Below are positions 40,401 through 51,375 of a stretch of 64,000 bases of DNA, piece by piece. A program made the translations under genes and the position numbers. The DNA is from Sugiyamaella lignohabitans (taxonomy: Eukaryota; Ascomycota; Dipodascomycetes; Dipodascales; Trichomonascaceae): positions 3,596,001-3,660,000 of the forward strand of contig NC_031674.1 of the NCBI RefSeq assembly GCF_001640025.1. The letters run 5' to 3'. Under the pieces are notes generated by a model. It was given only the letters and a program-made list of their open reading frames with translations. It was not told the origin of the DNA and ran no database searches. The first letter of the stretch is position 1; every line of letters begins with the position of its first letter.

Positions 40401-40538
40401 ATGATAACAGACGGGGAATTGAATAGCATAGCGATCACTCTTGGCACAGCCACAATTGTTTTAATACTTGCGTTCCATATTATAAGTCGAAGTACTGTTT
40501 CTATTCGTGAATCCAAGAAGGCCCAAATTCAAACATGA
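40401..40538 (+). CDS. OST4: Oligosaccharyltransferase mini-subunit OST4 (45 aa)
   Basis: Single-TM micro-protein that stabilises the Stt3-Ost3/6 subcomplex of oligosaccharyltransferase in the ER membrane. 46 codons: MITDGELNSIAITLG followed by one hydrophobic helix and a polar tail. Yeast Ost4 is 36 aa, begins MISDEQLNSLAITFG and has the same single helix, so the match covers the entire conserved part. The C-terminal tail is about nine residues longer. It shares a very short divergent promoter with the tyrosine phosphatase and is easily missed because of its size. Confidence 0.92.
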   Translation: MITDGELNSIAITLGTATIVLILAFHIISRSTVSIRESKKAQIQT

Positions 40539-40780
40539 CAGCACAACCTGGAGTGAGCTGAAACAACACCTGGTCCGGTATTTATTTTGATTTGAAACTC
40601 TAGTAAGTATTATACGAGTAAACTTTGAGTTGACAGAGTGCTCTTGTTTCAAAGATTGTTTTGTACAGTTGGTAATGTCGAATGTTGACTAAGAACAACG
40701 AATGTTTCTAACTTATTTTAGGATAGAACCTTTGACCATTTTTTGGCTCAAAAATAATCCAATGCAATTTTATTTATATA

Positions 40781-43700
40781 CTATATTGATTGTTCTCCAA
40801 GAATGCGTTTTGAGTAGCCAATGAGCTTTTCGAGCTCCTCGGCTGTTTTGGTGAAAGAGTTTGAGAACGCCGTTTCATGAACGAGCGCCCACATGAGCTT
40901 CTCGTCGGATCCGAATCGGTTGTACAACTTGGTATCTGTCGAATGAAGTCGGCTCAGCTTACTTCTTTCGGTCGCTGTTATATGATCATGAGGTACATTT
41001 TGAGTAACACCTCCATTAGCGTGAAGCTCCAGCTCGGCCATATGATCAAACAGCAATTTCCTTGCCATAGGTGCTGAAGGCAAATAGTGAGGTATCTCTT
41101 GTTTAGATCTGAATGCTCCTGCTAGGATATAAAAGACAAATAATAATGCTGCCACAGAATCTCGTCGAAGTGACATAAGTTGATGCGACATTGAACCATT
41201 TGGACCTTGAGGATCAAACTCGTAAATATTAAAGTGTGTGCTATTAATGCGAGCTGCGATAAGGTTCTGAAGGATTGCTTCACAACACTCGAGCATTTTT
41301 GAATATGGTCTTCCGTCAAACGTTCCTCGCAGTGATGGTTCTCGGGGTGCCATTTCTATCATCTCCTGAAGTACAAACATACTCCTATGAACTCTATTCT
41401 CACAAATCTCTGACAATTGAAGGGCCAATGGTGTTGGCTCATCCCCCTGGTCTCTGTATAAATATCTATCACTAACCAAAAGATAAGTTCTGCTTATATT
41501 GGACAATAGTATCGACATAGACTTCCGCACCTCGTGGCGCGCCACAAACGGCCACATTATCCAATTGATAAGCAAAGATACCACTACGCCGACCTCACAA
41601 GACAAAACTCGTGGGTATACAGACGCAAATAACTCGTTCACACGAATAGGACGTCTGTCGTAGAGACTTAATGATACCAATGTAAACGCCATACATCCAA
41701 TCATTCCGGATCTTGGGTGGCTGGTAGAAATATGTCTAAAGAGGCACGGTATCATGAAAATGGCACAGAACACCGATAATACATAAGGGTTGCCTTCATC
41801 TGCTCGAAATCCTAGGCCTGCCCAAATTGACCCTGTTAAGCACAATATTGAAAAAACTAAAAAGTCAGTAACGATACCTCCCACTCTAGCAGTCATTATG
41901 ATCATAACAAAGATTCCTGAAATCCAGCAATCGTTATCATTATACCATGAATTGCTGGATGTAAGCCAAGCTGGAACTGATATCAAGACGACTGATATAA
42001 CCGTTTTCAACGAATATCGTGTTTCTTCTCCTTGTAGTCTATGGAGCACTTCCCAGGTCTTATAGCGGAACGCATGACTGGCTCCCCTCGAAGCAAGTGG
42101 GACGACTCCATCTGTCGCCTTCGAAGTTTGCGATGTGTCTATGGCGTTGATCTGTTGAAATATTTCATCAACGTCTTTCTTGGCTGAATAATAATGCATC
42201 GCAGTTTTACCACCTAAATCTCGGATAATCCGGCCCGTGCTTCGTCTCAGAGCACGTCGCATGGGATAATTGGGGAGTGATAGCTTCCATGACCTTTTCT
42301 TTGACGTCTTTTGAAACTCTCTACCTATTAGTAAGACAGATTTACCTGCTTCAGCAAGATAGTAAATATGCAACAGTATCTCAAACAACTCTTGATCTGG
42401 TGATTGGGTTAGAGAATATGAGTCTGACCTGAGAACACTCGCATAAGCATGAGATAGCTTAGCAATCGCTTTTTCAATTTGAAAAAGCTGTCGTTCGAAA
42501 ATATCATTGTGACTCTTGTTGTAATTCTCGGCCGTATTTTTCCCATTTTCTAGATAGGACACGTAGTCTATACATATTTGAATGGTTTTAGCCAGAACAG
42601 CTATTAATTCAGTAGAAGACTCTTTCAAAGAATATCTGATGATATTTGCAGCATGTATTTGACCATCGTGGTTGAATTCGGCTGGTGTCGCCATATTTCC
42701 TGAAGTATAAAGAGACGAGGGGGAAGGTACAGCACGGATTCTCGCTATTCCAACCTGGATAGAGTTTCGCAAATTAACAAGTTCCTTCGTTTGAAGCGTA
42801 GATATGGTTATCTCATTTGCAGCCCCGCGAACAGCTTCGGAAAGATCTAATGATGCTTTCGTTAGGTCTCTAACGACGCTTATTTCCTCTTCGTTGGAAT
42901 AGAAATTTTTCGTAGCCTCAATGCATTCTTGGAGGGCTACTTTCAAGGCAAACATGATATCCTGATGGCCAAAGTCAGGAAATACCAAAATATTCACAGC
43001 CAGGCTGATCAATATACCGAACAGATAAGGTATGCCAAACTGCCATGCTTTCATCCAGTCGACTGATGTCGACTCGCTGACATTGGCGACTTCTAAAACG
43101 TAAACCGCCAACGCCAAAGAAGTCATAAAATGATGTAACCTAACAAAAGCAGCTTTTATCCAGCATGTTACTACTAAGCATAATGTGAGAGAAAATGCAT
43201 GAATTAAGCCAAATAATTCCGCCGCCCTGTGTGTAGATGATGCGATATATAGACCAGTGGATCCCCAACCCAAACCAATTGCAATACCAAGAATAGACCA
43301 GAAACTAATTTCTATCTGTGATCCAGACGTTCTTCCCGGATGGTGAATGAGAACTGCAAATGCCATAAATAAGTTGTATCTACCTAACCATCGTCCTGTG
43401 GGTCCAATCATACATAGAATATAGGCCAGAAAGTAGGCCAAAAAAGTTTTCAAAAGCTTGATCTGTTCTGTCTGAACAGTTATTTTTCGAACTGACTTGA
43501 TCCAACTATTAATCCAAGACTTTCCAGAATCACTTAAACTTTTACTGGGTTTACCTATGAACTCCCTTTTTGCTGCTGATTCAACTATCGTTGGTGGCAC
43601 GAAAATTGCATCAAAAAAACCATTACGCAGCTCTTCTATTCCATACGTGACTCTTTCTTCTTTCACTTGATTTCCAAATAAAGTCTCTAGTTTTGCCTGG

Positions 43701-44173
43701 AGATAACTCATTTTGGGCTCCACAAAGGCACTTCTAGGAGTAGCGACTCCAGAATGCAGTCCGCTACGATCTCCATGTAATGGTAATTCGTGAGGACCAC
43801 ACGGTGTATTACCATGGCCAGAACCCAATACAGCACCATCCGGATTAACAATAGCCATTGCTTCCGCATACGATTTTAGCGAAGCATGGGAAGTGTGAGC
43901 ATATGATCCTCTATAAATGGGCACAGACTCCGCGCTGTGATGTGATCCAAGTTGATTTGGAGATGGTCTGAGAAATGCTGTATCCTCGATATCGAGGAAT
44001 TTATTTCTTGGTGATGGATCAGGTACCGGTGTATCCCTGTCTAGACCAGCATTCTCAATGCTCGGTTCAGGTGCTTCATCGTTAACCACAGTAGGCAGGT
44101 CATCACGACTAGATTCTTGGTTATCTTTAGCTAATCCTGTTGAACGACCGTTTCTCGGAAAATTAAGTTCCAT
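40781..44173 (-). CDS. FUSC/ArAE-type multi-pass membrane protein (1130 aa)
   Basis: Fungal protein of the aromatic-acid-exporter-like/FUSC group with DUF2421 and DUF2422-type regions, related to yeast Bre4-like proteins. Two banks of about six membrane segments (roughly residues 240-400 and 690-850) flank a cytosolic helical region. Each bank ends in a cytosolic domain, giving the typical duplicated ArAE layout. A charged N-terminal 170 residues carry Ser/Pro motifs. No intron and no missing segment. Relatives have been tied to brefeldin A sensitivity and weak-acid or aromatic-acid export; the substrate here is unknown. Confidence 0.8.
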   Translation of the reverse strand: MELNFPRNGRSTGLAKDNQESSRDDLPTVVNDEAPEPSIENAGLDRDTPVPDPSPRNKFLDIEDTAFLRPSPNQLGSHHSAESVPIYRGSYAHTSHASLKSYAEAMAIVNPDGAVLGSGHGNTPCGPHELPLHGDRSGLHSGVATPRSAFVEPKMSYLQAKLETLFGNQVKEERVTYGIEELRNGFFDAIFVPPTIVESAAKREFIGKPSKSLSDSGKSWINSWIKSVRKITVQTEQIKLLKTFLAYFLAYILCMIGPTGRWLGRYNLFMAFAVLIHHPGRTSGSQIEISFWSILGIAIGLGWGSTGLYIASSTHRAAELFGLIHAFSLTLCLVVTCWIKAAFVRLHHFMTSLALAVYVLEVANVSESTSVDWMKAWQFGIPYLFGILISLAVNILVFPDFGHQDIMFALKVALQECIEATKNFYSNEEEISVVRDLTKASLDLSEAVRGAANEITISTLQTKELVNLRNSIQVGIARIRAVPSPSSLYTSGNMATPAEFNHDGQIHAANIIRYSLKESSTELIAVLAKTIQICIDYVSYLENGKNTAENYNKSHNDIFERQLFQIEKAIAKLSHAYASVLRSDSYSLTQSPDQELFEILLHIYYLAEAGKSVLLIGREFQKTSKKRSWKLSLPNYPMRRALRRSTGRIIRDLGGKTAMHYYSAKKDVDEIFQQINAIDTSQTSKATDGVVPLASRGASHAFRYKTWEVLHRLQGEETRYSLKTVISVVLISVPAWLTSSNSWYNDNDCWISGIFVMIIMTARVGGIVTDFLVFSILCLTGSIWAGLGFRADEGNPYVLSVFCAIFMIPCLFRHISTSHPRSGMIGCMAFTLVSLSLYDRRPIRVNELFASVYPRVLSCEVGVVVSLLINWIMWPFVARHEVRKSMSILLSNISRTYLLVSDRYLYRDQGDEPTPLALQLSEICENRVHRSMFVLQEMIEMAPREPSLRGTFDGRPYSKMLECCEAILQNLIAARINSTHFNIYEFDPQGPNGSMSHQLMSLRRDSVAALLFVFYILAGAFRSKQEIPHYLPSAPMARKLLFDHMAELELHANGGVTQNVPHDHITATERSKLSRLHSTDTKLYNRFGSDEKLMWALVHETAFSNSFTKTAEELEKLIGYSKRILGEQSI

Positions 44174-44973
44174 TTCGACTTAAATAGGCATATCGGCGCT
44201 TCTCTCAATCATAGCACATATCATATATCATAAAGGATATAAAGATATATCAACGGAATAAATTGTAGCTATGATTTGGATCGCATGTAGAGGATCAAAG
44301 GTATGCTGCAAGATAGCTCATATCGAGAATCTTTAGCCGTGCTGAAACTGAAGTGATCTCTGACCTGATCAATCTGAATGATGCTAGATATTCCACACTC
44401 TAATGTGGCAACAAGGGCTCCATGATTTTCTTGTGAAGAAGGTATGTACAAAAGTTTCCAAACCAACATATCTAAGGAGCATTCTCTAACATAATAGTTG
44501 TTGGCTAGTCAGAGATTTCATAGATTTGTGCAGGTTACTAATGCACGAATCAAAGGCGAGCCAATTCCGCCAAGAGAAGACTTAGGAAGCGGTCCAAGTA
44601 AGTAAAGAGAGTCGATTTAAGAGTAGTCCAGACGGTTATTGTGTTAACTACTTGACACGGCTTTGGACTATTCTGTGTTTTGTAAGGCAGGATGTGCTTT
44701 AAAAAATCAGGGAGTTCCCTGTTGGACCCTGTAAGTGTTAACACCAGCTAACTCTGAAGCTAATTTTGAAATCCGACTGAACAAGTTTCGACTATTCAGA
44801 AGACTGTTCTTTGAAGAATTTAAGAAGGAGATTACTGGTAAAAAGTAGCGACAGCTATTTCTCACAGTCTGTAAATATTTTGTAAAATTATTTATTAATT
44901 GTTGTATCACTACGTTATATTTGGTCCCAGCTATTCAGATCATATCTTTGATTTATTGGCATCATTTTCATAG
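44174..44973. other. Intergenic, no gene seen
   Basis: About 800 bp between the FUSC-type gene start and the VID27 stop. Frames are at most 67 codons, without recognisable features, and no RNA signature is visible. Confidence 0.5.
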
Positions 44974-47436
44974 TTAAAACGGACTATTTACTATACTGTT
45001 CCTGGACAAGGCCTGCACTCGCCTGGCAGGAGTTGCTAGTGACTCTCTTGTGGGTTTACGGAATGTGCTCCGGCTAACCATACCAACATCGTCTTCGAGA
45101 GAAATAATGACATTCTTATCAGTGCCGAATTTAAAATTGTCAGCAGTAACATTGGATTCGTATCTCTTGATAAGGTACGGTTCTCTGTCGCCTCTCCAGA
45201 TCTTTTTCAGACTCCATGTAATAACATATGGACCCGAACTTGTTACCACAGTCTGAACTTTAGCATCATGACCAGTGTTAAAGTAAGCTTTGGTGAAGCT
45301 GAGAGGTTTTCCCGTTTCTCCCTGCATGAAAGCAACATGTTGAGGGCTGATCTGTAGACGTTTGGGTCTAGGCTTCGAGTCTTTACCAAAAGAACGCATA
45401 AAACCAGTGGTACCCTCATATTTGCCTTCTTTAATTTCAGCATCGATAAGAAGAAGATAGGTTTTACAAGTGGCCAAGATCCAGCGACCATCTGGAGATG
45501 CGTCGATGCCAATGATAGCATCACCAAATGCAGGCAATTGAGTCTTGGCATTGACACCTAGTCTATCGTAAAGTCTAATATCACCCTTTTGTGTAGCCAC
45601 AGCAATATGGCCACCTTCGGTAGTGGTCAGAACATTGAACATATTGTTCTTAGTCGCATATTTCTTGTGCTCGCTTTGGACCAGTTTGTCACCAGAAAGA
45701 CGGGGGTCAATACGGAAGAGGCCATTGTCGGAGATACCCAGGAATGTTTGTTCACCGGTTGTCTGTGAAAATTTCTTGGATGGCTCGAAACTTCTGACTG
45801 ACGTATTTTCATCCACAGTCCATTCATCAATAACTTTACCATACTCCAAGTCCATGCGAAATAACTTTGACAAAGAATCAGGATCTTGTAGAACTAATGA
45901 TCTATCCTGGGTATGTAGCATGACTTTCTTAGGGGAGAAAGACTTACCATTTGAAGTACCGATGTTATCAATTGAGGTAGTAAACTCAAGGTCATTATTT
46001 GCAGTCTGTTTGAAAACACCGATTTTATTACCCCTCACGACATAAGAACGATCATTGGTCATACCGACAGCTAACTGACTATTCTTACCCTCTGCTTCAA
46101 ATCGCTCTTCTTTGTCATACTCCTCATCTTCATCATAGTCCGCTGGTTTACTAAAGCCTTTACTACTATCTTCTTCAGTTTCAGAATCCTCCTCTTCGTC
46201 ATCTTCTTTCTCGTCTATCGCCATCTCTTCAAACTGTTCGGTCATGAACTTGTGATCATTATCTCCGATACTAGACCACTTCTGTTTATTGCTTGTCTCC
46301 CACATTGCAATCATAAAAGATTGCTGAAACTCCGAGAGTAAATTAAAGTCATCGAATTTGAACAAGAACGAGAAGACACTTGATTCAGTGAAGTAATTGA
46401 AAATAAATGACAGGTGCTCAAAGTTGAAGCAGGGATTGAGATCGGGATCGACAGCAACTGCTAAAAGGCTGTCGTCACCAGAACGGGCTTCAATTAAATA
46501 CTCGAATTTACCAATTTCGACGATTCGTACATCAACAGATTCATTTTGTTCAACAAAACTTGAAGTAACAGGGTCGAATAAATGGAACGAAGCTTTGTGG
46601 CTGCTAATTAGAGTTCCTTCGATTGGAGGCTTGACGGTCTTCTGGGGAGGTTCAGGCTCTTTTTGCTTAGCTGGGGTTTGTGGTCCTTTTGTTGTTAGAC
46701 TACTCTCAGTTGCGGATAGGTGCTTTGCAGACGTCTGTTGGGTATTAGCGGTAATCTCAGTTGTGGATGGTCGTCCTGTATTATCCAAAGAGCCAGGTCC
46801 CTTCTGTCTAGTGGGAGTACTTGGTGATTCCAAAGTGGACGATCCAAGTTTTGAATCCTGGGTTTCTTGTAGTGGTTCTCCTGCAAGTTGAACTGGCTCT
46901 TCAGTCTGTGAGGGCGCCTCTACCTCAAAATCAAACTCTGTCAAATCAGTCTCTGGATCCCCTTCAAATGGAACTTGGTACTTCCGCTCATATTGGCAGA
47001 TTTTAGCAGTTTGATCAAAATGATCAAACACATTTGGTTTGGTATTAGCATCACAGATGAATTCAAACCGATCACCGGGTTCGCCACTTGTATCCAACCA
47101 TGAAACAACGACTCTGCCATCCTGTTCAGAAAAGTAGCTGATCTGCAAGGCTTCATCTACTAGGAATGCCCATTCGTCTTTATTCTCATCTAATTCACTT
47201 CCATCTTCGTCATTATCTGCTAGGCTCTCTTCTCCTTCCTCATAAACTCTTTGTACTACAAGCTGATAGTGATAATCGTTGGAGGTTCGGCGGATAGACA
47301 TTACCGCATCTTTAAAAATACATTCATGGACGCCTTTAGGAGTACTCGGAAGTCGTGCCAGGAATAGTTGACCAGCAGGGATGACTGCAAGCTCTTCTTT
47401 TGGTGAAGTGGCCAACAATTTTCTTAGAAAGTTCAT
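44974..47436 (-). CDS. VID27: VID27 family protein
   Basis: 820-aa cytosolic protein of the Vid27 family, linked in yeast to vacuole import and degradation of gluconeogenic enzymes. It starts MNFLRKLLATSPKEELAVIPAGQLFLARLPS, as the family does. The N-terminal region and a PH-like middle part are followed by an acidic linker (about 390-440) and a C-terminal beta-propeller with diagnostic blocks FLGISDNGLFRIDPR, GHIAVATQKGDIRLYDRLG, GDAIIGIDASPDGRWILATC and YVITWSLKKIWRGDREPY. A Thr/Pro-rich insertion at about 195-275 contains roughly similar short units (TPxKQK-E). Complete, no intron. Confidence 0.95.
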   Translation of the reverse strand: MNFLRKLLATSPKEELAVIPAGQLFLARLPSTPKGVHECIFKDAVMSIRRTSNDYHYQLVVQRVYEEGEESLADNDEDGSELDENKDEWAFLVDEALQISYFSEQDGRVVVSWLDTSGEPGDRFEFICDANTKPNVFDHFDQTAKICQYERKYQVPFEGDPETDLTEFDFEVEAPSQTEEPVQLAGEPLQETQDSKLGSSTLESPSTPTRQKGPGSLDNTGRPSTTEITANTQQTSAKHLSATESSLTTKGPQTPAKQKEPEPPQKTVKPPIEGTLISSHKASFHLFDPVTSSFVEQNESVDVRIVEIGKFEYLIEARSGDDSLLAVAVDPDLNPCFNFEHLSFIFNYFTESSVFSFLFKFDDFNLLSEFQQSFMIAMWETSNKQKWSSIGDNDHKFMTEQFEEMAIDEKEDDEEEDSETEEDSSKGFSKPADYDEDEEYDKEERFEAEGKNSQLAVGMTNDRSYVVRGNKIGVFKQTANNDLEFTTSIDNIGTSNGKSFSPKKVMLHTQDRSLVLQDPDSLSKLFRMDLEYGKVIDEWTVDENTSVRSFEPSKKFSQTTGEQTFLGISDNGLFRIDPRLSGDKLVQSEHKKYATKNNMFNVLTTTEGGHIAVATQKGDIRLYDRLGVNAKTQLPAFGDAIIGIDASPDGRWILATCKTYLLLIDAEIKEGKYEGTTGFMRSFGKDSKPRPKRLQISPQHVAFMQGETGKPLSFTKAYFNTGHDAKVQTVVTSSGPYVITWSLKKIWRGDREPYLIKRYESNVTADNFKFGTDKNVIISLEDDVGMVSRSTFRKPTRESLATPARRVQALSRNSIVNSPF

Positions 47437-47998
47437 GATCTCTTAAAGCACACTACCAAGTTCTTTGAATTTTGCTTCTACGATTTTAGTTTAAATAAAT
47501 CTGTATTCCCTTTGCTCGCCAAAGAATTGATGCCTTTTGTGGCGCAAATAGAGGTTGTTGCGTTTCCAGTCAGCTGGTCTTGAATGACTAGGGAGAAAAA
47601 ATAATTTGTTGGTTAAAGACAACCCAAAACAAACAACACACGCAGCATGTGAGATTGTCGCGTTGCCGTGGATATATGGGTTAGGTTACCTAATAGTGTG
47701 ATAATATGCCTCCGCTATTGAGCTCAAGTGCCCATTTATTACAAGGCGATGTTTACTTAGTAAGTAACCAAGCTATTATTCTTGTATGTTAGTATTGGAC
47801 ACCATACTTTTTTATTAGTGTTTGAAAAAGAATTATATGGAAGAAGACTATTGGAGCTTCATAGCTTGGTGGCTGTCAACCATTCCTTATCTTGTATGCA
47901 ACATATCGCGATATGGGCAAGGGATAATCTAATAAATTAATTAAAACCAGATGCATATAACACTACTGGTATCATTTACATATATCTGAACATTGGAA
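47437..47998. other. Divergent promoter region VID27 / RRG9
   Basis: About 560 bp with no frame of note. Contains a CGCGATATGGG palindromic patch near 47908, but nothing diagnostic. Confidence 0.5.
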
Positions 47999-48772
47999 AT
48001 GTTTAGGTTCAGGTCAATAGCGAGTAGTCTTGGATGCTCAAAAATCATATACCGGTCACAGTACCTACCCATACCTAAATTTGGCATAAGGTCGGCCTCC
48101 TCCCAGTCAGAAGGCCGGGAGCAGATCGCAACAACCGAGCCAAAAGGCGAAACTACAAATTCTTCCTCTTCTCAATCTCTTAGTTCATCGACCAAAAAGA
48201 GACTCTCTGTGTCTAATCCACCCTACCAGAAATCATGGGATCTTCCCCAAATATCTGATACTGGATCTGTCATTGACAAAGATTTGCAGCGAATTACAAC
48301 CGTGGCTAACAGAGTTGGTGCCCTGATAGATGGCAGACCTAAAGTACCACCAAATTGGCGGTCGGATAAAACCCTCGAACCTTGGAAGAGGCAAATGTTT
48401 GCATTAAAAGAGAAACTGCATAATGAAGGCTGGAAACCCAAAAAAAGACTATCGAGAGCTGCAATGGAAGGCATCAGGAAATTACGGGACTTTGAACCCA
48501 CTCTAACGACAAGAGACATAGCCAAAGAGTTCAAAGTATCACCAGAATCAATCAGACGAATATTAAAGAGTAAATGGCGGCCCACAGAAGAAGAGCTAGT
48601 GGATATTAGTGAACGATGGCAGAAACGGGGAGAGAAGTTAAGATCACTCAAGCTGTCATCTCAGCCTGTATTGTCAAGTTATTCACTCAAAAAGTCTCAT
48701 CAGAGCCGCAAACTACGTCGAACCACAACAAATCAAAAGTCATCTGGTGATATAGGCGATGAATTCTTTTAG
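47999..48772 (+). CDS. RRG9: RRG9/neugrin-like mitochondrial protein (257 aa)
   Basis: Homologue of yeast Rrg9 (required for respiratory growth) and animal neugrin, which supports mitochondrial ribosome or genome maintenance. The start is the ATG at 47999; two upstream in-frame codons begin only at TTG. The N-terminus (MFRFRSIASSLGCSKIIYRS) is a basic amphipathic mitochondrial presequence. The conserved part is WKRQMFALKEKLHNEGWKPK, then KLRDFEPTLTTRDIAKEFKV and SPESIRRILKSKWRP, a helix-turn-helix-like region. The C-terminus is basic. The family is small and divergent but the signature is specific. Confidence 0.9.
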   Translation: MFRFRSIASSLGCSKIIYRSQYLPIPKFGIRSASSQSEGREQIATTEPKGETTNSSSSQSLSSSTKKRLSVSNPPYQKSWDLPQISDTGSVIDKDLQRITTVANRVGALIDGRPKVPPNWRSDKTLEPWKRQMFALKEKLHNEGWKPKKRLSRAAMEGIRKLRDFEPTLTTRDIAKEFKVSPESIRRILKSKWRPTEEELVDISERWQKRGEKLRSLKLSSQPVLSSYSLKKSHQSRKLRRTTTNQKSSGDIGDEFF

Positions 48773-48953
48773 TAGAGTCTGTCTAGACTTGCATTTGCTG
48801 TTAACATTACCAACTTTGCTTATCACACTTTACTAGCCAACCTATATTAAGGGATATTCTGTTCACATACAACGAAGATCTTTAAGTGGCACTCCTGCTA
48901 AGATGTCAGCCTTCGGCTTATTTAAATATTTATTATTTGTACATAGCATAATC

Positions 48954-49710
48954 TTAACGACTACCCCCAAGCTTAGAACCTGCTCCAATTGCACGTCTTA
49001 AAAATAGTTAGTTCACATTAGTTCGGTCCACAACTTCCAAACAAGCTTTCCAGAGATGTGTTTCAAGTTATTACTTACGTAGTCAATAGGGTTCCCTTAA
49101 TAGAACGAATATCTTTCTTGAGATCATCTACCACATTAGCCCTCGGTTTCATGGGCATGTGCATGTCTACAGGATAGCCGAATGGATGTATTCCTGGATA
49201 AGTGACGCTCTGAATATAAGAAGTGATCCCATCTAGGGAGTGCTTGAGCTCGCCAGTAGGCTCAAGTTTAGACATTAGACTCAGTCTACGTAGGCTATCT
49301 GAGAGTTCACGGCCGTTTATTTCCTTGACTTGTGAATCCAGATACTCTCCAGCAGACTGATGAGTCCAGCTAACCCCCTCTTTACTTTTCGAGTCCGTCT
49401 GGGTCTGAGCATCAATATACTTCGGTCCAGAGAGCGAGTTCCTAATCGGAGGAACATATGATATATATGATGATAACTTCAAGTTCAAACGTATTAAAAG
49501 CCTCCTAGCAAGGTTGGTGTAATCACTACGATCCGCAGTGAGCTGTAGAAACAACGGCTCCAATACTAGTTTCGAAACTAATGCGATGACAGAAGAGACT
49601 CCCCCAAATATATACAATATGACAATAAGTTTCTTAAAAGAAATTCCTCGCTGCTGAGGAATTCTTTGCCGAACAAAATGTGATGACTCCGGGAAAACTA
49701 TATTGTTCAT
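48954..49710 (-). CDS. PEX17: Peroxin PEX17 (two exons, 43-nt terminal exon)
   Basis: Peroxisomal membrane peroxin of the Pex13/14/17 docking complex. Exon 1 (49710-49079) encodes a membrane segment (about 25-45), then LVLEPLFLQLTADRSDYTNLA, a STQT-like DAQTQTD and the ending DDLKKDIRSIKGTLLT. Yeast Pex17 shows the same order (VEPTLQ, STQT, IREIKG). Without splicing the frame stops inside the donor (ACGTAAGT). An 82-nt intron with donor GTAAGT, branch CTAAC near 49010 and acceptor AAG leads to a 43-nt exon ending GAGSKLGGSR. The joined length is exactly in frame: 224 aa, close to other yeast Pex17 proteins. The last exon is inferred from splice signals and frame; the rest is firm. Confidence 0.85.
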
Positions 49711-49933
49711 TGTGACATCTAATGTTCTAAAGCGTGAGGTCTAAATCCGCTCATGCTGATTTAAATGTGGAGAATATAAGAACTGACCCCAGAGTAGCCA
49801 CGGCCCCGTAAGTAGCATAAATGTCAAATATTGCATATAACGGGTTGGCATGGGTGCACCATTTGATGAACGCATCTGGGGATTCCTGGTGACTTCTATA
49901 CACCCGTTGAATTTCGTGTCCTAAACTTCCAGA

Positions 49934-51169
49934 ATGGCTAAAATAAAAGAGATTGATGATGGCGAGTCATCAGACTTATCAGAGCTATCTAGTAACGATG
50001 AAGCTTTGGCTGAAGAAGTCGAATCAGATGTCGAAGGTAGCGATGCTGGCGAATCCAGTGCAAATGAAGCAGCTAGCGACCCTGACGAAGATGCAATTAG
50101 TGCGAGCGAACAAGAAGCTAGCGGGGATGATGTCAGTGTTGTCGACGATGACAGTGATGAAGAAGAAATAGAGGAGACAACTGTTAAATCAGCCGTGTCA
50201 TCCGATATCAATGAAGACGACGATGAGGAAGTTGAGGACGACGAGGATGAAGATGAAGACGAATCCGAAGGAAATCTCGAGGCAGAATCAGATGAAGATG
50301 TTGAAATTGAAGAAGACGAAGAGGATGATGAAGAATTTGAAGATGACGAGGTGCCAGAACTTGAATCTAAAACAACTCGCAAACGAGGCGCCCAGAGTTC
50401 GATTAGCACGTCATCCACTAGCAAATCAAAGCCCACAAAGCTGGTCCTCAAATTTGATAAAAATAATTCAAAATTAAAATCAAAATCTGCTTCGCCGATA
50501 ACAAATGAAACCCCGGTATCAAGGACTACTTCTTCTCAGGGCAGGCATTCGTCTCGTTCTCGGCAGACAAAAAATAAGCATGCTCAAAATCCTAATTCTA
50601 ATGAACTAGACCGTCCAGCTGCTCGATCATCCCGTAACCGAAGGCAAATAATAGAAGATGACAGTGAAGAACTGCCCCCAACACCTAGTACCCTAGATAC
50701 GAACAACGACATGTATATGGATGAGGAGGATGAGACCGGTTATGATAGTACATCCACTCCTGACATTACAAAGATGACCGCTCGTCAGCGGGCAAGGTTT
50801 GTTTCTGAGACTCCTGATGATTATCTCGAACTGCAGATTGAGACCACTAAGAAAAAGGTGCTTACTGAAGAGGAGCTTTTGCTCCGGCGGGCAGAGCTTA
50901 CAAGGCGAAGAAAAAACCTGTCCGAAAGACGACTTGAAGAAGAAAAGCAGGATACATTGGACAAGCTTTTAAAAAAGAGGCAGCCGAAAAGTCGAAAACT
51001 TATCACGGACGAGACATCAGCTTTAGAAGATGATAGTGATCGGGCAGCTCCAAATAAAAAGTCGCGTCTCATAAAACATCATCCTGCTCTAACGACTTGG
51101 GTCTCGTCTAGTAAAGGCTTTACTTTGAGTTTCCCACAGGAATGGCAGGGGCAACCATTTGCACTGTAG
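49934..51169 (+). CDS. IES2: INO80 chromatin-remodelling subunit IES2
   Basis: Homologue of Ies2/INO80B, the INO80-complex subunit that activates the ATPase and contacts Arp5. 411 aa. The first 140 residues are extremely acidic with Ser/Asp/Glu runs, the middle is basic and Ser-rich, and the C-terminal third carries the PAPA-1 motif: MTARQRARFV near residue 275 followed by a long charged helix (LTEEELLLRRAELTRRRKNL). It ends FTLSFPQEWQGQPF. The zinc-finger HIT domain of animal INO80B is absent, as in yeast Ies2. The long antisense Ser-rich frame over the acidic region is a codon-bias shadow. Confidence 0.92.
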   Translation: MAKIKEIDDGESSDLSELSSNDEALAEEVESDVEGSDAGESSANEAASDPDEDAISASEQEASGDDVSVVDDDSDEEEIEETTVKSAVSSDINEDDDEEVEDDEDEDEDESEGNLEAESDEDVEIEEDEEDDEEFEDDEVPELESKTTRKRGAQSSISTSSTSKSKPTKLVLKFDKNNSKLKSKSASPITNETPVSRTTSSQGRHSSRSRQTKNKHAQNPNSNELDRPAARSSRNRRQIIEDDSEELPPTPSTLDTNNDMYMDEEDETGYDSTSTPDITKMTARQRARFVSETPDDYLELQIETTKKKVLTEEELLLRRAELTRRRKNLSERRLEEEKQDTLDKLLKKRQPKSRKLITDETSALEDDSDRAAPNKKSRLIKHHPALTTWVSSSKGFTLSFPQEWQGQPFAL

Positions 51170-51375
51170 TAGTTGTAGTACATGTCCATAAATATATTTA
51201 TTTCTCCATTTTTTACTTATGAGGTTGAGACGGCATTTCGATATTCACTTTTAAACTTAAAAAAATATAATCAAGTGTAAAGACTATTTTCTCTATATAT
51301 ACATGCTACCTAGATATTTTATACTCAGAGGGCAGACATAAACATTCCGAAAAGTTAAACGAAAAGTGCAAAAAA

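Noticed and set aside
49921..50451. Ser-rich frame antisense to IES2
   Set aside because: Shadow of the Asp/Glu codon runs (GAT/GAA read backwards as ATC/TTC/TCA).
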